64,000 nucleotides of DNA, from positions 46,388,087 through 46,452,086 of the forward strand of contig JAJLRJ010000005.1 in NCBI GenBank assembly GCA_024195265.1. The letters are read 5' to 3'. Position 1 is the stretch's first letter, and each line of letters begins with the position of its first letter. Of this stretch, positions 17,683 to 25,275 are shown in pieces. Both the position numbers and the translations under genes were made by a program. This DNA comes from Dendrophyllia cribrosa (Eukaryota; Cnidaria; Anthozoa; Scleractinia; Dendrophylliidae). A model generated the notes under the pieces. The model was not told where the DNA came from. It ran no database searches and saw only the letters and a list, made by a program, of their open reading frames with translations.

Positions 17683-17958
17683 ATGGCAGAAGGCGGTTTT
17701 GATCCAGGAGATATGCCCGATAATCCTTGGGTTGACCATGGGATTGACCACGAGGATGACGACGATGACGAACAAGAAGTTGACACAACAACACCCTTTC
17801 AACCAGGCGGCACATCCACTCCATACCAGGGCGGCGAGCAGCATGAAATGCATACAATGCCTCACGAAGAAAGTGGGCTGCCAGGTGATCCTGACACCGT
17901 CCCTCTGCTTGAGAGCGACGAGTTAAGCCAACGTCTTCAACAAAGACGGCAAAATTAA
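17683..17958 (+). CDS. Acidic N-terminal part of the coiled-coil membrane protein (frame 1 fragment)
   Basis: 91 codons starting MAEGGFDPGDMPDNPW just after TATATACCCACG. The segment is very acidic (DHEDDDDDEQEVD) and then Gly/Thr/Pro-rich. The last few residues are off-family: from about 17920 the neighbouring frame reads straight into the following coding region, so a one-base frame change near 17915-17945 splits a single gene. Confidence 0.65.
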   Translation: MAEGGFDPGDMPDNPWVDHGIDHEDDDDDEQEVDTTTPFQPGGTSTPYQGGEQHEMHTMPHEESGLPGDPDTVPLLESDELSQRLQQRRQN

Positions 17959-17980
17959 GGCTTGGGACGACCTAACAGAG

Positions 17981-19090
17981 ATGTACCCAAATGCTAACAA
18001 ACAAGCCATCGAAACATTTTACGAAACAGATAAAAAAGGAAACCCAAGGCAGTACGTTAAAATGGTTGGTAGGGGAAAAAAGGCATATCCCCTGTTTACA
18101 CAAAATAATATAACACGGCAGCTTAGGGAAAATCCACAGCTTTCACAAGAAATCAAAAGCTATCTTGGAAAGTCAATGCTTGATCAGATGAAAGACTTTC
18201 AAGCAGAACGTGTCAAAAATCAACAAGAGCTGCAAGCAAAACAAAAGCAAAAACAACAAATGGAAAAAACGCTTGCAGATAGAGACAAGATTCGTCAAAG
18301 CATGGACGAAATTAGAAATCAGATAAAACATCATGATGACCAGATTCAAGATCTCGAAAATCAGCATGGAACACTGAACGAGCAAGAAATACAACGGTTA
18401 AAAGATCAAAAGAAAGAGCTTGAAACAGAACATCAAAATAAAAGAAAACAACTGTTACAGTTTCAGAAAACGGCAAAACAAGCAGAAAAATTACAAGAAG
18501 ACATCAATAAACTCACGGTAGATAATAATAACATAAACAGGAACATAAACGAACTTAGTGTAAAAATAGACTCCAAAAAGACACTTGACGAACTGAAACA
18601 ACAAAAAGAAGAGCTTGAACAACTAAACGCTGAAGACAAGCGCGTCATAGAGGCTGAGGACACTTCCCCCTCTGACAGAGCGGCCGCTGAAGACCGAGTT
18701 GCAGAACGTGAAGAAGAGCTGGCAAGAGTCAATACACAAATTGAGGAGAGAGAAAGGGGCATGTCTTTGAGAGAGAGGGTCAGAGAAATCTTCAAGAAAT
18801 ACGGATGGACCCTGCAAGCTATTGTTCTGGCAGCCGGCATAACCATCAGCGCTGTTGTACTCGCCACCTTGAACGGCCTGGCAAGGGCTACCAAGGCTAT
18901 TGGCAATGGGCTTAAAGAGCTTGGCAAAAAGACAGCCAGCGCCTTGCCTGGCCTCATTGGTTCAATTGTAAGCTTCATCTTCAAAGCGGCTGGGTCGGTC
19001 ATCTCCTTTCTGGGTGAACACGCCTGGCTGCTCATCCTTGCCGTGGTGGCCTTCCTTGTTGAAAGGATCACCAAGCCGGCGAAGTCTTGA
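17981..19090 (+). CDS. Coiled-coil protein with C-terminal membrane region
   Basis: 369 residues from the first internal ATG; coding in this frame is open from about 17920. Residues 15-45 hold YVKMVGRGKKAYPLFT, a motif I associate with conserved Polinton virion proteins of cnidarians. Residues about 65-255 form a long Gln/Glu/Lys coiled coil. The C-terminus has hydrophobic helices (about 278-300, 315-335 and 345-362). Such a protein could bridge capsid and membrane or core; that is inference. The stop lies close to the end of the convergent minus-strand gene. Confidence 0.75.
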   Translation: MYPNANKQAIETFYETDKKGNPRQYVKMVGRGKKAYPLFTQNNITRQLRENPQLSQEIKSYLGKSMLDQMKDFQAERVKNQQELQAKQKQKQQMEKTLADRDKIRQSMDEIRNQIKHHDDQIQDLENQHGTLNEQEIQRLKDQKKELETEHQNKRKQLLQFQKTAKQAEKLQEDINKLTVDNNNINRNINELSVKIDSKKTLDELKQQKEELEQLNAEDKRVIEAEDTSPSDRAAAEDRVAEREEELARVNTQIEERERGMSLRERVREIFKKYGWTLQAIVLAAGITISAVVLATLNGLARATKAIGNGLKELGKKTASALPGLIGSIVSFIFKAAGSVISFLGEHAWLLILAVVAFLVERITKPAKS

Positions 19091-19837
19091 GAACTTATCT
19101 GGCCCAAACGAAAATGCCTGCCAACCAAGCGCACCCACAGCAACGACTGCCTTGGAGACGTGATGCGGGTCGGGCTGTGGTGTGGGTGTAGGTGTGGGTG
19201 TGGGTGTGGGTGTGGGTTGTGGTGTGGGTGTGGGTTGTGGTGTGGGTGTGGGTGTGGGTTGTGGTGTGGGTTGTTGTTATACCCGATCACGCTCTCTGTG
19301 TTGATAATCATGCGCGAGGGCATGAGCCAGCTTCCGGGTGCTGTCGCAAAGTCTAAGCGCACTTTCGTTGCTTGGATGGCAAGCTGGTAACGCTGTACGC
19401 TTGTTGCGATGTCGTTCAGGATTATGGCCTCCTCTAGATGGACCAAGAAGACTCTCTGCGTTTCGAACGCCCGGCCTCCTTTTCCAATGATGCTGCTGCG
19501 GGTTTTGGCCTGTGAACCAATAATGCAGTACACGAAGGCCTCGATTGATTGGTTCATACGCGCGAGCCCTGGCTGTGTTAGCCCCTGTGCGTAATTTGGC
19601 ACAAAGTGCTCGAACTGGGTGTCCGCCCCTTGGTCGTTGCGAACGAAAGATATTCCATTGGCGCGAAAGTTGGGGTCTTTTCTGTCAGTGATGCGCTCAT
19701 CATCGAACAGAGCTAGATCGGGATCGGGGTATGTGTAATCGGTAGATGTGGGGCCCTCTCCATAAACCCAAATGTAGACATTCCCAAGCCCGTGGTTCTT
19801 GCCGTATGTGTAACGGAAGTCAGAACTGGGGTCGATA
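19090..19837 (-). CDS. Uncharacterised virion-type protein, C-terminal part with Asn-Pro-His repeats
   Basis: It continues the previous gene in a second frame: FEHFVPNYAQGLTQPGLARM and AFVYCIIGSQAKTR, then a helical region (VHLEEAIILNDIATSVQRYQ). At 19157-19280 it enters a His/Pro/Asn repeat. Beyond the repeat one frame gives a hydrophobic tail (VVAVGALGWQAFSFG) and another stays open far into the opposite gene, so the exact C-terminus is uncertain. The repeat is a likely site of length and frame changes. Confidence 0.5.
19157..19280. repeat. GTGTGG/GTGGGT simple repeat coding for His-Pro-Asn tracts
   Basis: On the plus strand GTGTGGGTGTGGGT-type units are repeated for about 120 bp. Read on the minus strand they give NPHPHPHH-like repeats in the virion-type protein. 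Confidence 0.85.
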
Positions 19838-20747
19838 CCTTGTACTTCTTGTACGCGTCGATGTTGTGCTTGTTGTCTTTCTGGGAAAATGGGGGGTCGT
19901 CTGGCAAAGCACTCACGCTTTGTTCCCCACCCATCTGGTAGAGTATTCGCCTTGTTGTGAAATAAACGTGAAACCGGTAAAACGCTCGGAGCTGTGGGGT
20001 TAGGGATAGACTGGAGTTCTTATCGAAGAGAATGTCACGCGAGATTCCACAGCCGGTTGTTGCACACCACAGGGCGAAGGAGAGTTGTTGCGGCCAAAAA
20101 CTCATGTGCGGCCCGCCGAGCCATTTTCGGCCGTATTTCGCGGTTGTGAATGAAATCTGCGTGTCCCTGAAGATATTTCTGTATTTCGTTGTGAAATAAT
20201 CAGATGGCGTAACATAAATCTTTTGCTCTTTGTCATTTAATATTGCGCCAATCATCATGTCTTTGTCTATTGCGGTGGAGAAAGCAACAGCCGGGATTGA
20301 TAACATTTGTTGCCCCAACGATAACTGATAAGGGAAACCCCCGTCATAATGGAGACCCAAAGCATCTCTTTCGGCTTGAGTCCAATCTTTGTGGGGTATT
20401 TCTGTAACGAGTGCCCATGAGTCAGGGCCTTCTTTGAAAAGAACTTCTCCTGTGGCTGTTTTGTGATCGTCGCCAAAATCTACTTGAACCTCAAAGTGAG
20501 ACATATCTGCGCGAGGGAAACGCCTTTTGAAGTCTGAGATCGCCTTGGCCTTGGCCGCGGCAGAGAGCTTGGCAGCCTCCGGCGAACTCAACCAAGCAAT
20601 TTCAGGATTTGGGTGTGGCTTTGGCGTGACATGGGTATAGGCGTTTGGAGGCGAATAAAAAGGGGGTGGTGGCCCGTAATTGTGGTCGCCGATGGAGATG
20701 CCAAGATTTGAATTAGGATTAAATCCACCGGGCCGTCTGCCAAACAT
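19838..20747 (-). CDS. Uncharacterised virion-type protein, N-terminal part
   Basis: The ATG at 20747 follows TATATACAATC. The first 300 residues include a Gly/Pro/Asn-rich start, an Ala-rich helix (SSPEAAKLSAAAKAKAISDF) and a folded region with aromatic residues (GGPHMSFWPQQLSFALW). After NIDAYKKYK at about 19845 this frame loses its character and stops at 19713, while the next frame is open and protein-like from the same point, so a one-base frame change near 19838-19845 interrupts the gene. Family unknown to me. The gene is divergent from the penton-like gene across 51 bp. Confidence 0.65.
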
Positions 20748-20798
20748 GATTGTATATATTTATATTTTAAAATGTATAATTATATACTCGCATCTGTC
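20748..20798. promoter_or_regulatory. Divergent promoter between virion-type and penton-like genes
   Basis: Only about 50 bp separate the two start codons. TATATACAATC faces the minus-strand ATG and AATTATATACTCGC faces the plus-strand ATG at 20799, with an AT-only core. Confidence 0.55.
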
Positions 20799-21482
20799 AT
20801 GGTTGTGTTAACAATCTTCACGACTTCGAATCCATACACAATCTACTTCGATCACCCACTACCGCAACCGAGATACGTCCGTCTTGTCTCTTGCTCAATT
20901 TTCAACCCGTGGCATAATTTGAAAGAAAGAGGAGAGATAACATTGTTCAAAAATGAAAATGGGAGTAATACAGGAACTGTCATGAAATTTCTTCCAGGAC
21001 ATTACACTCTTAAGTCTTTGGCAAAAGAATTAGAAAACGTATTCGGTGGTCCCAATGTTAATTATAAATTAGCAACTGAGACAAACACGCCGCTGGGGGT
21101 GATGATCATTTTCAAAGGATACCCAGAAGAAATAAAACTAGACCACGATCTGTCTGAATTACTGGGTATAAGTCCTAAATTATTATTTCCAAAAACATTC
21201 GTCAAGCGTTTAAGGGCACCAAGCACTTACTTCATCCACTGTGATCTGGTTGACAAAGAACAGAACTTGCTCAATGGCAAACCTTCGACAGTTTTGGCTC
21301 GGTTTGATATTCGTGGGGAGCCGTTTGAGAAGGTTTATTACGAACCAACACAACAGTATGTCTTGCGTGACGCCTCGTCTGGTGATTATGTAAACAGCAT
21401 AACACTGTCAGTGAGGGATGAGAACAATGACCTCTTCAACTTCAATGGCTCACCTTTGGAATTTGTAGTTGAGATAAATTAA
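20799..21482 (+). CDS. Penton-like (minor capsid) protein candidate
   Basis: About 227 residues starting MVVLTIFTTSNPYTIYFDHP. An upstream ATG at 20772 would add nine residues, but the TATATAC motif lies between the two, so 20799 is preferred. The protein is beta-rich, with conserved-looking segments LLGISPKLLFPKTFVKRL, STYFIHCDLVDKEQNLL and NSITLSVRDENNDLF, and ends in PLEFVVEIN. A single-jelly-roll penton is what a Polinton needs besides the double-jelly-roll capsid protein, and the size fits; this is inference, not proof. The frame is intact. Confidence 0.6.
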   Translation: MVVLTIFTTSNPYTIYFDHPLPQPRYVRLVSCSIFNPWHNLKERGEITLFKNENGSNTGTVMKFLPGHYTLKSLAKELENVFGGPNVNYKLATETNTPLGVMIIFKGYPEEIKLDHDLSELLGISPKLLFPKTFVKRLRAPSTYFIHCDLVDKEQNLLNGKPSTVLARFDIRGEPFEKVYYEPTQQYVLRDASSGDYVNSITLSVRDENNDLFNFNGSPLEFVVEIN

Positions 21483-21503
21483 AAACATATATATACCCAC
21501 GCC

Positions 21504-22187
21504 ATGAGTTCTGCCAATGTGCTGCCATCGGCCCCCGAATACAGCGAGACACAACAGCTCTACCCTATGCGGGAGCTCGCTCAAATAAATGCAGGAGACT
21601 TCCGGCTCAAAAAAATCTCTGACTTTCTTAAAGAGCTGTCTGACGAAGCCGAGCATTACCGTCAGGTCGCAAAGAAATATAAACGAACCCAATCCTTAGT
21701 TCATTACTCGGCGGTTGGCCTTGGGTCGCTTTCTGTTGGGCTTTCATCAGGGGCCCTAGCCACTGCATTGACTGGGTTCGGAATTATTGCAAGTCCAGCA
21801 CTTGCCGGCGTCGCGACCCTCTGTGGGCTATCCTCTGTTGGCTTTACAGCTGCCAACAAACGGTTAGAACGGAAAGTGACCAAACACGAGAATATCTACA
21901 CACTGGCCCTGGCTAAACGCAACTCTGTCTATGAACTGGTCTCAAAGGCTCTGGAAGACAAGAGGATCAGTGATGCAGAATTCACCATAATTACTCGTGA
22001 GGTGGAAAAATATCACGAACTCAAAGCTGCAATCAGGGATGGTGTTAAGTCTAAAAAAAACGTTGGCACTCTAACACAAGCGCCAGACCTCGAGAAACTC
22101 AAAAAGGAACTTCGCAAGGAGGTCACACAAGAAATTCAAAAAAAGATACTTCTCGCTGCAGCATCCAAGTCAGATTTGAGAGATTAA
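21504..22187 (+). CDS. Membrane protein with Gly-rich hydrophobic centre and helical C-terminus
   Basis: 227 residues, intact. A short Pro/Tyr-rich start (APEYSETQQLYPM) is followed by a helix, then hydrophobic Gly/Ala-rich segments (about 70-115, VGLGSLSVGLSSGALATAL and FGIIASPALAGVATLCGL), then long charged helices with a regular heptad look (LEKLKKELRKEVTQEIQKK). Similar proteins recur in cnidarian Polinton-type elements; the job is unknown, and membrane remodelling or entry is only a guess. The ATG follows CATATATATACCCACGCC. Confidence 0.7.
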   Translation: MSSANVLPSAPEYSETQQLYPMRELAQINAGDFRLKKISDFLKELSDEAEHYRQVAKKYKRTQSLVHYSAVGLGSLSVGLSSGALATALTGFGIIASPALAGVATLCGLSSVGFTAANKRLERKVTKHENIYTLALAKRNSVYELVSKALEDKRISDAEFTIITREVEKYHELKAAIRDGVKSKKNVGTLTQAPDLEKLKKELRKEVTQEIQKKILLAAASKSDLRD

Positions 22188-22265
22188 ACTCTGGCTTTAA
22201 TCTCTACATTTCTAAGGATAAATCATTTGCGCCCAATTGAATACATAACCCGGCTGTGTATATCC

Positions 22266-22958
22266 ATGGAGAAGTTTGCTAAACAACTGGCTGATGTTCG
22301 GGCCTTGGACAATAAAGGCGAATACAAAGCCAAACTCGATGAGCTTGATAAAGAATACAAATTTATCCTCCTGCGCTCACTCGAAAACTACACCAAAGAA
22401 ATACGGCGTTCAAACCTGTCAGAACGCCTTCATCACATCAAGGAGTGTCTTTCTCCCGAGGCACAATACCCTCCACACTCACCTTTCACCCTTGTGAATG
22501 AAAGGACAAAATTTTGCCAAAACTGCAAAGGCAAATTAAACCTCAGTATGTTTTCATCAGAACTTTGCTGCGAAGACTGCGGACTCTTAGAGCCTCTGGA
22601 TGGTGTGACCTTCGATTACAACGAGCTCTATGGTGGTGATTACACAATTACCAAAAAAAGAATGACCACCAAACATTACAACTTCAAAAGCTATCTCAAC
22701 AAACATCTGAAAATTTGTGAACACCACGTCTGCTTGTCCAATGATGAAATACAACATGCAAATGATTCTTTCAAATTCATCGAAGAATATCTGCCGAAAA
22801 GAATCTCCATGCTCTTTGTGGCGCACAAAATCTTGGATGCAATAAAAGGACCACAACGGCTTGTCAATTACTTCTGGCTGCAAGTCCCAGAAAAATCAAT
22901 GTGGAAGCACGAACAAAGCTGGAAGATCATGCTTGAAAAGATGGATCACGTTGAGTGA
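22266..22958 (+). CDS. VLTF3-like late transcription factor candidate
   Basis: The ATG at 22266 is chosen because GTGTATATCC precedes it; the frame is open further back but without ATG. 230 residues. A four-Cys zinc ribbon (CQNC...CCEDCG, about 94-117) is followed by a Tyr/His-rich segment (NFKSYLNKHLKICEHHV) and a helical C-terminus. A zinc ribbon followed by such a His-containing helix is the layout of VLTF3-type late transcription factors of large DNA viruses. If correct, the element has its own transcription factor for late genes, fitting the shared start-proximal motif. A TFIIB/TFIIS-like ribbon is the alternative. Confidence 0.55.
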   Translation: MEKFAKQLADVRALDNKGEYKAKLDELDKEYKFILLRSLENYTKEIRRSNLSERLHHIKECLSPEAQYPPHSPFTLVNERTKFCQNCKGKLNLSMFSSELCCEDCGLLEPLDGVTFDYNELYGGDYTITKKRMTTKHYNFKSYLNKHLKICEHHVCLSNDEIQHANDSFKFIEEYLPKRISMLFVAHKILDAIKGPQRLVNYFWLQVPEKSMWKHEQSWKIMLEKMDHVE

Positions 22959-23270
22959 GCACTGCCAGAACAAATGGCTCTGTGCATACCCATGTCCACT
23001 TCTGGCGAGAAGTGTTCTTGGCATTCATCACATGTTTGTGAAGTAAATATATGGAAATAGCAATCGTGTTGCCAGTGATAATGATTTTTTATTGAATGGC
23101 ATACAGATTTCATCCTGCATTGATGAATGACCCTTGCAGCCAAGTCACGCTGGACTTCTCTTTCAGCCAATTCAAGGATGTAATCTTTGATCATGTCTGC
23201 CAAATAATCCCAACGGGATTCACCAAAAGCCAGTTGCTCCATTGGCTCAGTTGGGATATAGACTGGGGTA
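22946..23270 (-). CDS. Probable C-terminal part of the YqaJ-type nuclease with a C2H2 finger (other frame)
   Basis: This frame picks up where the nuclease frame ends: the two are offset by one base across an AAAAAA run at about 23262-23268. It carries helices (LADMIKDYILELAEREVQRDL) and a finger-like CDECQEHF...MHRAIC. It could be a separate small gene, but no start-proximal motif is present and the overlap at a homopolymer points to one gene with an indel. Confidence 0.5.
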
Positions 23271-24395
23271 TGTTTTTTCAATTGACTCCATTTTTGAGAG
23301 TAAGAAGGCTTCCATAACTGCATTGTCGTCAACCAAATTGTTTGGAACAGTTTTCACAGGGGCGGTTTGTTGGGTGCTTTTCTCTTCAGAGTGTTCTGTT
23401 ATCTTTTTTCGAAGGCTTGCCAAGCTGTTATGAAAACGCTCGACTGACGTTTGAATATTGCTCAAAAAGTTTGCTTGCTTTGGCGCCCAAATCTCAGTTA
23501 TATCCAGGAGCTTCCAGGCGAACACAGCCACCGGTTTAGGGCCTTCTGAACCCGCTGAAAACACTTCTTGCATATGGGTGTAACGCAAAAACTCCTCATC
23601 TTCGTCCTGTTTTCTAAACGACATCCTTACAGCGCCATAACAACACCATATGTCCTTCTCAGCAATGGAAGACATAATTCTCTCAAATAATTGTTTTGAT
23701 TTGAGGGAACCTACATCGATGATTGCCTTTTGATTTCTTGTTATCGTCCGTTTGCTAAATAAATAACAAACTCCCCACGCAAGTGTTGTGTCGCCATTCG
23801 TTTTGAACTTGTTTCCTCCGTTTAGAAACTGGTTGTGTGCCAGACTTGGTTCAAGCTGGTTTAAAGAGCACAATCTGAAATAACCGTCAACAAACAAGCC
23901 TTTGGAGACCATGTCGCCACTCAAAGCAAGCCCTGTTTGTATCTGATCGCTATAATAGCCAGGAATTCTGTTCATCGCTATTTTTCGCTTGAACGGACAC
24001 TTGAACTCTAACAAATTTAATGTGTTATCTTTATTCATGAAATAGCCGTCTGGGCTACAAGTGACCTTTCGATAAAGCGGATGCTCTCTTGACAGATTAA
24101 GAGAGATGCTGTGGCCAAAAACGGAAACAGAATGTTTTTTTTCAAAATACTTGCGAATAAGCGGTTCGAACAGATTGCCCCAGGTACAAGCCGCATTGTT
24201 GAGCATATTTGTTGGCTGTATTTTCTTCATGAGCAAACTTTGCCGTGATTCAAACGGTGACGATCCTGTCAAGGCAGAGATCTCTGATGCCCCGATGGAG
24301 TTTTGTCTGGCTCTCACCCAGTCGGCGCTCTTTTGTTTCAGACCAGTATTCCTCGATTTGAGAAAGTTCATGAACGCTTGTGTTGTCGCCATCAT
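23247..24395 (-). CDS. YqaJ/lambda-exonuclease-type nuclease
   Basis: 382 residues. Motifs in order: IGASEISALTGSSPF (about 33-47), WGNLFEP (about 72-78), SPDGYF (about 113-118), LLEFKCPFKRK (about 127-137) and YYSDQIQTGLALSG (about 146-159). These carry the Asp, Glu-x-Lys and Gln residues of the YqaJ exonuclease core. It would degrade one DNA strand for recombination or genome processing in replication. The ATG at 24395 follows CATATATCA. The frame ends prematurely at a homopolymer A run (see the 22946-23270 fragment). Confidence 0.85.
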   Translation of the reverse strand: MMATTQAFMNFLKSRNTGLKQKSADWVRARQNSIGASEISALTGSSPFESRQSLLMKKIQPTNMLNNAACTWGNLFEPLIRKYFEKKHSVSVFGHSISLNLSREHPLYRKVTCSPDGYFMNKDNTLNLLEFKCPFKRKIAMNRIPGYYSDQIQTGLALSGDMVSKGLFVDGYFRLCSLNQLEPSLAHNQFLNGGNKFKTNGDTTLAWGVCYLFSKRTITRNQKAIIDVGSLKSKQLFERIMSSIAEKDIWCCYGAVRMSFRKQDEDEEFLRYTHMQEVFSAGSEGPKPVAVFAWKLLDITEIWAPKQANFLSNIQTSVERFHNSLASLRKKITEHSEEKSTQQTAPVKTVPNNLVDDNAVMEAFLLSKMESIEKTYPSLYPN

Positions 24396-24958
24396 TGATA
24401 TATGAAGGGTAAAAGTTTTTTCAATTGGTGATAACCGCTCAACTCAGTTTGAAAAGCTGCAAGTGATGTCTTGCCTTCGATGAAATCCGAAACAAAGCTA
24501 GAATCTCGGATCCTGGGTAAGGGGACGAGAGCCTCCAGGCTTATCTCTTCAAGACATTGTTGCTCTTGAGCGTCAAGCCATGCATTCAGTTCATGCTGTC
24601 TGACATATGACTCGGCAAAAATATCTCGAACAACCTCACGCTGTGTAAAAACTCGAGGGTTTCTTTTCGTGGGAGGGCAACCATTTCTTAAGTGTCTGTT
24701 AACCGTTTGTATACACAATCTTCGATTGCAGTCGGGACAAAGCACTTTCGGGCGTTTTTCTGTTTTCAGATTCTTGCAAGCGTATTTTTGATGCTCAACA
24801 AGAGAATGACCTTGGGTGAAGTTTAAACCACAATGTCTGCAAGGGTTGTATTCGAACGTCCCTTTGTTCTTTGCATATAAGTCATCACCTTCTTTCAACT
24901 CAATCCCACGCATTTTCAAAAACGCAACGGCAGTCATTGGTTCGTTGACGAGGGGCAT
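24392..24958 (-). CDS. Zinc-finger protein at the right end of the element
   Basis: The ATG at 24958 lies just inside the right TIR and is preceded by the TIR-borne CATATAAACGTGACA; the frame is open through the TIR, but those residues mirror the TIR of the left end and are unlikely to be translated. 188 residues with two fingers: CRHCGLNFTQGHSLVEH...C and CPDCNRRL...NRHLRNGC. The rest is charged and helical. It may bind the element's ends or its promoters, or act as an early regulator; that is inference. The stop overlaps the nuclease start region by 4 bp. Confidence 0.7.
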   Translation of the reverse strand: MPLVNEPMTAVAFLKMRGIELKEGDDLYAKNKGTFEYNPCRHCGLNFTQGHSLVEHQKYACKNLKTEKRPKVLCPDCNRRLCIQTVNRHLRNGCPPTKRNPRVFTQREVVRDIFAESYVRQHELNAWLDAQEQQCLEEISLEALVPLPRIRDSSFVSDFIEGKTSLAAFQTELSGYHQLKKLLPFIYQ

Positions 24959-24967
24959 TGTCACGTT

Positions 24968-25270
24968 TATATGGAGGGTATGTTGTTTCTTCAATTGGTG
25001 ATGCCTCGCTTGCCGTTGCGGGTGGGCTCGGGGAAAACGCATTTGACCCTCCGCTTAAAAAGGTGGTCGAAAAATTGGCAGCCAAATCAAAATCGTTGGC
25101 TCCACTGACTCCCCGCTCACAGAAAATGAGGGAGGGACATCTCGAGTAGTGAGTGGGGGATGGTCTCAAATACCATTTTTTTAGCCGATAAACAATTTTT
25201 CCGAGCGAAGTGAGGAAAAATTGTTTATCGGCTCAAAAAATGGTATTTGAGCCATCCCCCACTCACTACT
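24968..25270. repeat. Right terminal inverted repeat of the Polinton-type element
   Basis: Reverse complement of the left TIR. Identity stops sharply inside TATATGG at 24968-24974, just upstream of the start codon of the minus-strand zinc-finger gene. Confidence 0.92.
25145..25270. repeat. 126-bp terminal palindrome (right hairpin)
   Basis: Same length and sequence as the left terminal palindrome with the loop in opposite orientation (CCGAGCGAAGTGAGG). One arm has a T where the other has G, in TTTTTTTAGCC. Confidence 0.88.
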
Positions 25271-25275
25271 CAATC
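25271..25275. repeat. Target site duplication, right copy (CAATC)
   Basis: Identical to the 5 bp in front of the left TIR. It marks the exact right end of the integrated element. Confidence 0.8.

Larger units (their letters stand above)
8162..25270. mobile_element. Polinton/Maverick-type virus-like element, complete with TIRs
   Basis: The element starts AGTAGTGAGTGGGGG and ends with its exact reverse complement. Both TIRs (8162-8465, 24968-25270) are about 304 bp and nearly identical. The flanks share the 5-bp duplication CAATC (8157-8161 and 25271-25275). Inside are the Polinton hallmarks: protein-primed PolB, retroviral-type integrase, A32-like ATPase and a major capsid protein candidate. 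About 17 genes lie in both directions with 10-50 bp spacing. GC content is clearly higher than in the flanking host DNA. Nearly every long gene has one or two frame breaks, listed gene by gene. Such elements are both self-synthesising transposons and integrated viruses; whether this copy can still move is doubtful. Confidence 0.93.

Noticed and set aside
18463..19602. Long minus-strand open frame running through the coiled-coil gene
   Set aside because: Only its first part (19602 to about 19157) is protein-like and continues the virion-type gene. The rest is Ser/Ala-rich antisense of a Gln/Glu/Lys coiled coil and is a shadow.
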